Source: Pseudomonas saudiphocaensis (GTDB lineage: Bacteria; Pseudomonadota; Gammaproteobacteria; Pseudomonadales; Pseudomonadaceae). Taken from it: 64,000 nucleotides of DNA. The notes under the pieces are model-generated. The model did not search any database, was not told where the DNA came from, and worked only from the letters and a program-made list of their open reading frames with translations. The DNA is taken from assembly GCF_000756775.1 (NCBI RefSeq), contig NZ_CCSF01000001.1:2852001-2916000 (forward strand), given 5' to 3'. A program made the position numbers and the translations under genes. This document shows, one piece after another, positions 51,965-59,680 of this stretch (its first letter is position 1; every line of letters starts with the position of its first letter).

Positions 51965-52171
51965 ATGTCCCAGTACCGCGAAGCCTACGTCAATCTCGAA
52001 GCCCGCGCCCGCCGCAAGCAATTGGACGAGCGCCGCATGCGTTTCCGTCGCGCCATTGAAAACCATGCCGAGCAGCGTCAGTTACAGGCGCAGCTGATGG
52101 AATTTCCCGACCTGCTCAGCCTTGATCGGGGCGTATCGGCGTACCGGCAAAGCGCATCGCCAGTGCGCTGA
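51965..52171 (+). CDS. Small charged helical protein of unknown function
   Basis: A 68-residue product, MSQYREAYVNLEARARRKQLDERRMRFRRAIENHAEQ at its start, rich in Arg, Glu and Gln, predicted as one long helix. I do not know a function. GGAGAACAGCAG precedes the ATG, giving a good ribosome site, which is the main reason for calling it. Its last 56 bases overlap the 3' end of the convergent LysR gene. The charged helix suggests nucleic-acid or coiled-coil interaction, but that is a guess. Confidence 0.6.
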   Translation: MSQYREAYVNLEARARRKQLDERRMRFRRAIENHAEQRQLQAQLMEFPDLLSLDRGVSAYRQSASPVR

Positions 52172-53075
52172 TCTGGCTGCGTTCCTCTCGGATAAAAGTG
52201 AAAAACGCCTGGGCCACAGGGCTCAGACGTTTACCGCGCGGATGCACCAGGCACCAGCTGCGGTACAGCGGCAGTTCCGCTACCGGCAGCTCGCGCAGCA
52301 GCCCGCTGGCCAGCTCCAGATGTACGGCGTGGCGTGGCAGCAGCGCCACGCCGAGGCCGGCTATTACACCTTCACAAAGGGCGTCCAGCGAGGCTACCTG
52401 GATCGTCTGGGCGAAATGCGCGCGTTTCTGCCGCAAATACTCTTCGCCGGCCTTGCGTGTGCCTGAGCCGGGTTCGCGCACCAGTAACGGCCAGGCCGTG
52501 AGGTCCTGCAGCGACAGCTTGGCGGCATGGCTCAAGGGATGCTCGGGTGGCGCTACGGCGATAATCGGATTGTCGAGGAAGGGCAGGAATTCCAGATCCA
52601 TGTCGGTAGGCACCTGCGACATGATCAGCAGGTCGTCACGGCTGACCGACAGGCGCTTGACCGCCTGGGCGTGGTTGACGACCAGCAGTTGCAGGCTGAC
52701 TTCCGGATGCTCACGACGAAAGGCGGCGAACAGGTGTGGTGTGATGTATTTGGCGCTCGATTCCACCGCCAGGTTCAGTTGTCCCTGCATCGAGCCGCGC
52801 AGGTCGGACAGCTGCATGTCGAGGTTGTCCAGCCGCCCAAAAATATCGGTGCTGGCGCGTTGCAACGCTTCGGCGGCGTCGGTGAGGTAGAGCTTCTTGC
52901 CCAGATACTCGAACAGCGGCTGCCCCACCAGCTCTTCAAGCTGGCGAATCTGCAGGCTAACGGCGGGTTGGGTCAGCGCCATCTCTTCCGCCGCACGGCT
53001 ATAGGAGCGCGTTTCGCACACGGTGCGAAACACCTGAAGCTGGCGGAAGGTGATGCGCATCAGCGATCTTCGCAT
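52116..53075 (-). CDS. pycR: LysR-family regulator adjacent to pyruvate carboxylase (PycR-like)
   Basis: The protein of about 319 residues begins MRRSLMRITFRQLQVFRTVCETRSYSRAAEEMALTQPAVSLQIRQLEEL, a LysR winged helix-turn-helix. A periplasmic-binding-like effector domain follows, with a TWPLLVREPGSGTRKAGEEY-like segment near residues 195-215. It is divergent from pycA, as PycR is in P. aeruginosa, where PycR affects lipid metabolism and virulence. It probably controls pycAB. A second in-frame ATG at 53060 is possible. CysB/CbbR-type alternatives are less likely given the neighbours. Confidence 0.88.
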   Translation of the reverse strand: MRRSLMRITFRQLQVFRTVCETRSYSRAAEEMALTQPAVSLQIRQLEELVGQPLFEYLGKKLYLTDAAEALQRASTDIFGRLDNLDMQLSDLRGSMQGQLNLAVESSAKYITPHLFAAFRREHPEVSLQLLVVNHAQAVKRLSVSRDDLLIMSQVPTDMDLEFLPFLDNPIIAVAPPEHPLSHAAKLSLQDLTAWPLLVREPGSGTRKAGEEYLRQKRAHFAQTIQVASLDALCEGVIAGLGVALLPRHAVHLELASGLLRELPVAELPLYRSWCLVHPRGKRLSPVAQAFFTFIREERSQISALAMRFAGTPIRPDQG

Positions 53076-53146
53076 GGGTTTTCGCAGCCTTTTTCCTTTG
53101 TCTTTCTGCCGGCAAACGCGCGTCGGCAAGGCATTTCGGTATATCT

Positions 53147-53162
53147 ATAAGCTTTTACTTAT
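53147..53162. promoter_or_regulatory. Possible LysR-type site in the pycR-pycA gap
   Basis: ATAAGCTTTTACTTAT has 5-bp inverted arms (ATAAG and CTTAT) around six bases and includes the T-N11-A pattern of LysR operators. It lies in the AT-rich part of the 216-base divergent gap, 72 bases upstream of pycR. The match is short and could be chance. Confidence 0.35.
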
Positions 53163-53291
53163 TGCCATTCAAATAATTATTCATTTTCGGTAATCCCCCT
53201 AATGGGCGTAGGGTGAAAACACTCGCTTGTGTGCGAGTGATCATCGGCCCGACGCTCGGGTCGCCTGTTCATCGATCCGAGGGAAGACAGT

Positions 53292-54707
53292 GTGATCAAG
53301 AAGCTGCTGATCGCCAACCGAGGTGAAATTGCCGTCCGCATTGTGCGGGCCTGCGCCGAAATGGGCGTGCGCTCGGTGGCGGTTTTCTCCGAGGCCGACC
53401 GTCATGCACTGCACGTCAAGCGTGCCGACGAGTCGTATTTCATTGGCGAAGATCCGCTGGCGGGATATTTGAACCCGCGCAAACTGGTCAACCTGGCGGT
53501 GGAAACCGGCTGCGATGCGCTGCATCCCGGCTATGGTTTCCTGTCGGAAAACCCTGAGCTGGCCGAGATCTGCGCAGAGTGCGGAATCAAGTTCGTCGGC
53601 CCTTCGGCGTCCGTGATTCGCCGCATGGGCGACAAGACCGAAGCGCGCCGCTCAATGATTGCTGCTGGCGTTCCGGTCACACCCGGCACCGAAGGCAATG
53701 TCGCCGATCTCGATGAGGCCCTGCGCGAGGCCGAGCGCCTCGGTTACCCGGTGATGCTCAAGGCGACTTCGGGTGGCGGCGGGCGCGGCATTCGCCGCTG
53801 CAATAGCGCCGAGGAGCTGAAGCACGCCTATCCGCGGGTGATTTCCGAGGCGACCAAAGCCTTCGGTTCGGCAGATGTGTTCCTTGAGAAGTGCATCGTC
53901 GATCCTCGTCATATCGAGGCGCAGGTATTGGCCGACAGCTTCGGCAGCACCGTGCACCTGTTCGAGCGCGACTGCTCCATTCAGCGGCGCAACCAGAAGC
54001 TCATTGAGATTGCCCCAAGCCCTCAGCTCACGCCGGAGCAGCGCGCCTATATCGGCGATCTCGCTGTACGTGCCGCCAAGGCGGTGGGCTACGAGAACGC
54101 CGGTACCGTGGAGTTTCTGCTCGCCGATGGCGAGGTGTACTTCATGGAGATGAACACCCGGGTGCAGGTGGAGCACACCATCACCGAAGAGATCACCGGC
54201 ATCGACATCGTTCGCGAGCAGATTCGTATCGCCTCCGGCCTGCCGCTTTCAGTCAAGCAGGAAGATATCCAGTACCGCGGCTTTGCCATCCAGTTCCGGA
54301 TCAATGCCGAGGAGCCGCGCAACAACTTCCTGCCCAACTTCGGCAAGATCACCCGCTACTACGCTCCCGGCGGCCCCGGTGTGCGTACTGATACCGCGAT
54401 CTATACCGGTTACACCATCCCGCCGTTCTACGACTCGATGTGCCTGAAACTGATCGTCTGGGCTCTCACCTGGGAAGAAGCCATCGCCCGCGGCTCCCGC
54501 GCGCTGGACGACATGCGTGTGCAGGGTGTGAAGACCACGGCTACCTACTATCAGCAGATCCTCGCCAATCCGGATTTCCGCAGTGGCAACTTCAATACCA
54601 GTTTCGTGGACAATCATCCCGAACTGCTGAACTACTCGATCAAGCGCAAGCCGGGCCAGCTGGCCCTGGCCATCGCGGCAGCCATTGCCGCCCACGCCGG
54701 CCTGTAA
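53292..54707 (+). CDS. pycA: Pyruvate carboxylase subunit A (biotin carboxylase)
   Basis: Subunit A carboxylates biotin with ATP and bicarbonate. The 471-residue ATP-grasp enzyme begins MIKKLLIANRGEIAVRIVRACAEMGV. It shows HPGYGFLSENPELAEIC, the ATP-binding loop KATSGGGGRGIRRC, the catalytic stretch ERDCSIQRRNQKLIEIAPSP, and MEMNTRVQVEHTITEEITG. It uses a GTG start. It resembles AccC, but the pycB partner 11 bases downstream identifies two-subunit pyruvate carboxylase. The pathway role is replenishing oxaloacetate. Confidence 0.95.
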   Translation: MIKKLLIANRGEIAVRIVRACAEMGVRSVAVFSEADRHALHVKRADESYFIGEDPLAGYLNPRKLVNLAVETGCDALHPGYGFLSENPELAEICAECGIKFVGPSASVIRRMGDKTEARRSMIAAGVPVTPGTEGNVADLDEALREAERLGYPVMLKATSGGGGRGIRRCNSAEELKHAYPRVISEATKAFGSADVFLEKCIVDPRHIEAQVLADSFGSTVHLFERDCSIQRRNQKLIEIAPSPQLTPEQRAYIGDLAVRAAKAVGYENAGTVEFLLADGEVYFMEMNTRVQVEHTITEEITGIDIVREQIRIASGLPLSVKQEDIQYRGFAIQFRINAEEPRNNFLPNFGKITRYYAPGGPGVRTDTAIYTGYTIPPFYDSMCLKLIVWALTWEEAIARGSRALDDMRVQGVKTTATYYQQILANPDFRSGNFNTSFVDNHPELLNYSIKRKPGQLALAIAAAIAAHAGL

Positions 54708-54718
54708 GGGACTGAATC

Positions 54719-56527
54719 ATGAGCAAGCAAATTACCGTCACCGATACCATCCTGCGCGATGCCCACCAGTCCCTGCTGGCTACCCGCATGCGCACCGAGG
54801 ACATGCTGCCGATCTGCGAAAAGCTGGATCGCGTGGGCTACTGGTCGCTGGAAGTCTGGGGCGGCGCCACCTTCGACGCCTGCGTGCGCTTCCTCAAGGA
54901 AGACCCTTGGGAGCGCCTGCGCAAGCTGCGCGCCGCACTGCCCAACACCCGTCTGCAGATGCTGCTGCGCGGCCAGAACCTGCTCGGCTACCGCCACTAC
55001 AGCGACGACGTGGTGGAAGCCTTCGTTGCCAAGGCAGCCGAGAACGGCATTGATGTGTTCCGCATTTTCGATGCGATGAACGATGTGCGTAATCTGGAAA
55101 CCGCCATCCGCGCCGTGAAAAAGGCCGGCAAGCATGCCCAGGGCACCATCTGCTACACCACCAGCCCGGTACATACCACCGAAGCCTTCGTTGCCCAGGC
55201 GCAGACCATGGCCGATATGGGCGTGGATTCCATCGCCATCAAGGACATGGCCGGCCTGCTGACGCCGTACGCCACCGGTGCGCTGGTCAAGGCGCTCAAG
55301 AATGCTCTGCCGCAGCTGGAAGTGGTGGTGCATTCCCATGACACGGCCGGCGTGGCCAGCATGTGTCAGCTCAAGGCCATCGAGAACGGTGCCGATCGCA
55401 TCGATACCGCCATCTCCAGCATGGCCTGGGGCACCAGCCATCCGGGCACCGAATCCATGGTTGCCGCGCTCAAGGGCAGCGAGTACGACACCGGCCTTGA
55501 TCTCAAGCTGATCCAGGAGATCGGTCTGTACTTCTATGCCGTGCGCAAGAAGTACCACCAGTTCGAAAGCGAGTTCACCGGCGTCGATACCCGGGTGCAG
55601 GTCAACCAGGTGCCCGGTGGGATGATTTCCAACCTGGCCAACCAGCTCAAGGAGCAGGGGTCGCTGCATCTGATGGATGAGGTGCTCGCCGAGATTCCTC
55701 GCGTGCGCAAGGACCTTGGCTATCCGCCGCTGGTCACGCCCACTTCGCAGATCGTCGGCACTCAGGCGTTCTTCAACGTGCTGGCAGGCGAGCGCTACAA
55801 GACCATCACCAATGAAGTGAAACTCTATCTGCAGGGCCGCTACGGCAAGGCGGCAGGTGAGATTTGCGAGCGCTTGCGCTTCCAGGCCATCGGTCATGAA
55901 GAAGTCATCGTCTGCCGCCCGGCCGACCTGCTCAAGCCGGAAATGGAGCGTTTGCGTGGCGAGATCGGTCAGTTGGCGCAGAGTGAGGAAGACGTGCTGA
56001 CCTATGCGATGTTCCCCGACATCGGCCGCAAGTTCCTTGAGGAGCGCGCTGCCGGCACGCTGGCTCCCGAAGTCCTGCTACCGATCCCTGATGGCAGCAG
56101 CGTCAGCTCTCCGGCCGACGAAGGTGTTCCGACCGAATTCATCATCGACGTGCATGGCGAAAGCTACCGCGTGGATATCACCGGCGTTGGCGTCAAGGGC
56201 GAGGGCAAGCGTCACTTCTTCCTTTCCATCGATGGCATGCCGGAAGAGGTGGTGTTCGAGCCGCTGAACAATTTCGTCGGTGAAGGCGGCGGCAAGCGCA
56301 AGCAGGCCAGCGCACCGGGCGACGTCAGCACCAGCATGCCGGGCAATGTGGTCGATGTGCTGGTCAAGGAAGGTGATGTGGTCAAGGCGGGGCAGCCGGT
56401 GCTGATCAGCGAAGCGATGAAGATGGAAACCGAGATCCAGGCGCCCATCGCCGGTACGGTGAAGGCCGTTCACGTCGGCAAGGGTGACCGTGTGACCCCC
56501 GGTGACCTGCTGATCGAGATCGCTTGA
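54719..56527 (+). CDS. pycB: Pyruvate carboxylase subunit B (carboxyltransferase and biotin carrier; OadA-like)
   Basis: Subunit B transfers the carboxyl group from biotin to pyruvate. The 602-residue protein starts MSKQITVTDTILRDAHQSLLATRMRTEDML, the metal-dependent carboxyltransferase TIM barrel, with SHDTAGVASMCQLKAIENGADRIDTAISSMAWG. A linker leads to a C-terminal biotinyl domain, with the biotin site Lys568 in EAMKMETEIQAP. It resembles oxaloacetate decarboxylase alpha, but the presence of PycA and absence of oadB/oadG membrane subunits favour carboxylase. It is co-transcribed with pycA. Confidence 0.95.
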   Translation: MSKQITVTDTILRDAHQSLLATRMRTEDMLPICEKLDRVGYWSLEVWGGATFDACVRFLKEDPWERLRKLRAALPNTRLQMLLRGQNLLGYRHYSDDVVEAFVAKAAENGIDVFRIFDAMNDVRNLETAIRAVKKAGKHAQGTICYTTSPVHTTEAFVAQAQTMADMGVDSIAIKDMAGLLTPYATGALVKALKNALPQLEVVVHSHDTAGVASMCQLKAIENGADRIDTAISSMAWGTSHPGTESMVAALKGSEYDTGLDLKLIQEIGLYFYAVRKKYHQFESEFTGVDTRVQVNQVPGGMISNLANQLKEQGSLHLMDEVLAEIPRVRKDLGYPPLVTPTSQIVGTQAFFNVLAGERYKTITNEVKLYLQGRYGKAAGEICERLRFQAIGHEEVIVCRPADLLKPEMERLRGEIGQLAQSEEDVLTYAMFPDIGRKFLEERAAGTLAPEVLLPIPDGSSVSSPADEGVPTEFIIDVHGESYRVDITGVGVKGEGKRHFFLSIDGMPEEVVFEPLNNFVGEGGGKRKQASAPGDVSTSMPGNVVDVLVKEGDVVKAGQPVLISEAMKMETEIQAPIAGTVKAVHVGKGDRVTPGDLLIEIA

Positions 56528-56607
56528 GGCCTGAGGTCTGTTGATGTTCATAGCGCCTGCGCCCGGTCCTTCGGGTTGCAAGGACACACGCCAACAGACC
56601 CTGACAC

Positions 56608-56638
56608 CCGGCAGAAAAATGTGGCTTCCTTCTGCCGG
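56608..56638 (+). terminator. Hairpin downstream of pycB
   Basis: Arms CCGGCAGAA and TTCTGCCGG (9 bp, perfect) enclose a 13-base loop 80 bases after the pycB stop. It lacks a clear T-run, so termination is likely but not certain. Confidence 0.45.
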
Positions 56639-56711
56639 TTGCAGTCCGATACAAAGCCGGCTTCCGCATGGCGTGAAAAGGCTTTACTGGCCTCGTTTCA
56701 CGGACAATCCT

Positions 56712-56906
56712 AGGAGGCTGTTGAAACTGCCTGCGTTGGCAATACTGCATTAAAAACTGGCTCGGCAAGCCGCTTGCGGCTAACGCCCTTTAGCGCGGCC
56801 CGAAGGGCGAACGAAGTGAGTACTGCTCAGTTAGATTAATAAACTCCGCGTCCTCGCCTGTTGTTGCCTTGTCTTGCCTGCCTCGCCTACGTTTCAACGG
56901 CCTGCT
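56712..56906. mobile_element. MITE-like element with CTAG flanks and short inverted ends
   Basis: A 195-base non-coding unit has ends AGGAGGCTGTTGAAA (56712-56726) and TTTCAACGGCCTGCT (56892-56906), 13 of 15 complementary. CTAG overlaps or adjoins each end (56710-56713 and 56905-56908), consistent with a YTAR-type target duplication. A CTAG-CAGGCTGTTG end also occurs at 38290-38303, upstream of uvrD. No transposase is encoded; it would need one in trans. Confidence 0.6.
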
Positions 56907-56942
56907 AGAAGCCGCCCGATACGGACCGATAAGGAGAGAACG

Positions 56943-57380
56943 ATGAAAACGGTTGGACAGGTCGTCAGCGCCAAAGCGGATGTCAGCGTGCACACCATCG
57001 TCGAGACAGCCAGTGTGCTCGAGGTGTTGCAGGTGATGGCGGAAAAGAACGTCGGCGCCTTGCCGGTGGTCAATGCCGATGGCCAGCTGGTCGGGATCGT
57101 CAGTGAACGCGACTACGCGCGCAAAGGCGTGCTCAAGGGGCGTTCATCGTTCGCCACTCCGGTGAGCACCATCATGACCGCCAGCCTGGTGACCGTCGAA
57201 CCGCATCAGGGGCTGGAAGAGTGCATGCAGCTGATGACCGATCGCCACCTGCGCCACCTGCCGGTATTGGAGGGGGGCCAACTGGTCGGCATGCTTTCCA
57301 TCGGTGACGTGGTCAAGGAACTGGTCGCTGAGAAGGAAAGCCTGATTCAGCATCTGGAGCAATACATTCGCGGTCAATAA
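56943..57380 (+). CDS. Two-CBS-domain protein
   Basis: The 145-residue protein consists of paired CBS domains: NVGALPVVNADGQLVGIVSERDYARKGV and HLRHLPVLEGGQLVGMLSIGDVVKELV. Such Bateman modules bind adenine nucleotides (AMP, ATP, SAM or NAD) and sense energy or redox state; free-standing ones have few assigned partners. AAGGAGAG lies before the ATG. It lies 85 bases upstream of a carbonic anhydrase gene, same strand, so shared expression is possible. Confidence 0.9.
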   Translation: MKTVGQVVSAKADVSVHTIVETASVLEVLQVMAEKNVGALPVVNADGQLVGIVSERDYARKGVLKGRSSFATPVSTIMTASLVTVEPHQGLEECMQLMTDRHLRHLPVLEGGQLVGMLSIGDVVKELVAEKESLIQHLEQYIRGQ

Positions 57381-57465
57381 TCGCGTCCGTGTCCGCCTGG
57401 CGCCGACGGTGTCCGCTCGCCTGCCGCAATGGGGTGGGGCAATCAATCAGAAGAGAGTTTGAAAC

Positions 57466-58161
57466 ATGTGCCTCGAAAACATTCCCAACGAAACTGCGCA
57501 GGAAGCGCTCGACAGCCTTGTCGCAGGCGTTATGCGCTTTCGCGAGGATGTGTACCCGCAGCAGCGTGAGCTGTTTGCCAAACTGGCCCACGAGCAGACA
57601 CCGCGGGCGATGTTTATCACCTGTGCTGATTCGCGAATTCTGCCGGAGCTGATTACCCAGAGCTCACCGGGCGACCTGTTCGTCACTCGCAACGTGGGCA
57701 ACATCGTGCCGCCTTACGGGCAGATGAACGGCGGTGTCTCGACCGCCATCGAGTTCGCCGTAATGGCGCTTGGGGTCAAGCACATCATTGTATGTGGGCA
57801 TTCGGACTGTGGTGCGATGAAGGCGGTGCTCGAGCCGTCCAGCCTGGAGCGCATGCCCACGGTCAAGAGCTGGCTGCGGCATGCCGAGGTGGCTCGTACG
57901 GTGGTGGAGGAGAACTGCGGCTGTGCCAATGAAAGCACCCTGCGCATTCTCACCGAGGAAAACGTGCTGGCGCAGCTTGAGCACCTTCGCACCCATCCTT
58001 CGGTGGCGGCGCGTCTGGCCAGCGGGCAGCTGTTTATCCACGGCTGGCTCTACAACATCGGCACCAGTGAAATCCGCGCTTATGACGCAGCGCGTGGCGA
58101 GTTCCGTCTGATTGGCGATGGGCCTTTGCCGATGGCTACGCCCAAGTCGCGTTACGTCTGA
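57466..58161 (+). CDS. Beta-class carbonic anhydrase
   Basis: The enzyme interconverts CO2 and bicarbonate. The 231-residue protein shows the zinc ligands in FITCADSRILPE (Cys, Asp) and VCGHSDCGAMKA (His, Cys), plus RNVGNIVPPYG. The length and YNIGTSEIRAYDAARGEF end fit the beta class (Can/CynT type). It could supply bicarbonate to pyruvate carboxylase or other carboxylases. A perfect 12-bp hairpin follows the stop. Confidence 0.94.
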   Translation: MCLENIPNETAQEALDSLVAGVMRFREDVYPQQRELFAKLAHEQTPRAMFITCADSRILPELITQSSPGDLFVTRNVGNIVPPYGQMNGGVSTAIEFAVMALGVKHIIVCGHSDCGAMKAVLEPSSLERMPTVKSWLRHAEVARTVVEENCGCANESTLRILTEENVLAQLEHLRTHPSVAARLASGQLFIHGWLYNIGTSEIRAYDAARGEFRLIGDGPLPMATPKSRYV

Positions 58162-58168
58162 AGAACGT

Positions 58169-58200
58169 CTTAACAGGCAGTTTTGCGACTGCCTGTTAAG
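58169..58200 (+). terminator. Perfect hairpin after carbonic anhydrase
   Basis: CTTAACAGGCAG and CTGCCTGTTAAG pair perfectly over 12 bp around an 8-base loop (TTTTGCGA), 7 bases after the stop. No T-run follows, so it may act as a transcript-end or stability element. Confidence 0.6.
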
Positions 58201-58258
58201 ACTGGCTACGATGACTGCACCGGTTTAAACCCCTGGAAGCGTACTTATCGCGCTAGTT

Positions 58259-58405
58259 TTAGGATGTGTACGAAAAGTCGCCGAGCGAAGGTCAGGCGAG
58301 GCAAAAACGGGTGAGGAAGCAGTGTTTACGAGCTGTAAATGAGCATTCCGAACCCGTTTTTAACGAAGCATCACCGAGCGCAGGCACTTTTCGTACAGAG
58401 CCTAG
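58259..58405. mobile_element. MITE-like 139-bp inverted-repeat element
   Basis: The ends, each read inward, are GATGTGTACGAAAAGT and GCTCTGTACGAAAAGT (14 of 16 identical), forming terminal inverted repeats. They are bordered by TTAG (58259-58262) and CTAG (58402-58405), both YTAR-type tetramers. Internal arms AAAAACGGGT and ACCCGTTTTT form a further hairpin. It fills the 363-base gap between carbonic anhydrase and the thioesterase gene. No coding capacity is seen. Confidence 0.65.
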
Positions 58406-58524
58406 GGCGGTTCTGCTGCCGAATAAGTACTGCGGGCTGGTCAGGCCCGTTCCCCCAATGCGTGGGTTGCGAGGATGCCGGGTCGAGGCTTCGCTCTAAA
58501 GTCGGGTGAGCGTCGCCTGGTTGC

Positions 58525-58977
58525 CTATTTATGCAGCACAAACTGCCCGGTGAAGCGCACGGCATCGCGGCCATCTTCGGTCAGGATGCGGCTATGCAGC
58601 GTGAGGCGCGCGCGGCCTCGGCGACGGTAGATGGTCTCGAAGCGCTCCCAGGCGCTGTCATCAGGCGCCGAGCAGATAGCCGTGGCGTCGTCGACCACCG
58701 GCAGCGGGTAGGCAATCTGCCCTTCGTGGATGACGATATGCCCATCCTCGATGCCGGCCTCGCGCAGGCGCAGGTGCAGCCAGCCCCAGCCAGCGAGTAC
58801 CGAGGCGCAGTAAAGACTGCCGCCGAACATGCTGCTCTTGTGATTGATGTTCTCTTGCAGCGGCACCTTCACGCGTAATTCGTGATTTTCCCATTGCTCA
58901 ACACGCAGCCCCAGCGCGCGCGTCAAGGGGATGTCATGGTGCAGAAGCTCTTCCAGATAGCGGCTGTCGCGACTCAT
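58525..58977 (-). CDS. YiiD C-terminal-type thioesterase
   Basis: The protein of about 150 residues begins MSRDSRYLEELLHHDIPLTRALGLRVEQWENHELRV and contains NHKSSMFGGSLYCASVLAGWGWLHLRL, the hotdog-fold signature of the YiiD_C thioesterase family (PF09500). Probable substrates are acyl-CoAs or acyl carrier thioesters; the acyl group is unknown. The start is put at ATG 58977 because family members begin there; an upstream in-frame start at 59019 is possible. It is convergent with the MITE-like element. Confidence 0.88.
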   Translation of the reverse strand: MSRDSRYLEELLHHDIPLTRALGLRVEQWENHELRVKVPLQENINHKSSMFGGSLYCASVLAGWGWLHLRLREAGIEDGHIVIHEGQIAYPLPVVDDATAICSAPDDSAWERFETIYRRRGRARLTLHSRILTEDGRDAVRFTGQFVLHK

Positions 58978-59123
58978 GCCGAGTGGGTTCCTAAACGTTG
59001 CAGATACAGGCAGACGCAAAGCATGACTGCTGAGTCACGATATTGCCAGTGTCCCTTGCCTTATTGCCGAGCCGTGTTGGAGACGCGCCCAGCGGTTTAT
59101 GTACGCAAGGGGCCGTAACTGTC

Positions 59124-59525
59124 TCAGCGTGCGGTGATTTTCTGCTGGTAGGCGCAATAGCCGGGTCTTGGGCCGATTTTCGGGTGATTGCGGCAGGTGT
59201 CGGGGCGCCGCTCATAGACGGTGCACAGGCGGGTCTGGCGATCCAGGTAGAGGCAGTCACCGTTGGTCAGACGAGTCAGGGTGAAGGTGCCGTTTTTCTG
59301 ATTGAAGTGTTCGATGACGCCGGCCTTGGTCAGTCGCCGGGCAATGCTCTTGGCCGGCTCTTCGCGCTCGAATGCATCGACCAGCTCCAGGCGGATCAGG
59401 TCGTCAATGCGCACCTCTACCGGCAGTGTGCAGCACGTTGCGCGGCAGTCGTGGCACAGACCACTTCTATAGCGCGCCCAGGATTCCAGGCGATCAGGGT
59501 CGGCAGAAGCGATTAGTCGGGGCAC
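59124..59525 (-). CDS. YkgJ-family cysteine-cluster protein
   Basis: The 133-residue protein has an N-terminal CHDCRATCCTLPVEV and a C-terminal group CLYL, CTVYERRPDTCRNHPK and GYCAYQQK. This is the Cys pattern of the YkgJ (CxxCxxxCC) family, likely binding zinc or an iron-sulfur centre. Function is not established. A GTG start is used. The gene is divergent from glgP. Confidence 0.85.
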   Translation of the reverse strand: MPRLIASADPDRLESWARYRSGLCHDCRATCCTLPVEVRIDDLIRLELVDAFEREEPAKSIARRLTKAGVIEHFNQKNGTFTLTRLTNGDCLYLDRQTRLCTVYERRPDTCRNHPKIGPRPGYCAYQQKITAR

Positions 59526-59680
59526 GATGCGCAGTTTGGCAATGAGGAGGCGCGATCATAACGGCGCGGAGCGGAATTTCCAGTGATTCCGACGAGTCGA
59601 ACCCCCGACAGGGTCGCCCGGCGCCGGCTACCTGGAAACCTCCCTACATCGCCAAATGCGCAGCGCTACGAGGTCCGTCC

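Noticed and set aside
54719-56527. Sodium-pumping oxaloacetate decarboxylase alpha subunit
   Set aside because: The protein is OadA-like, but no oadB or oadG membrane genes are present and the biotin carboxylase subunit pycA is immediately upstream.
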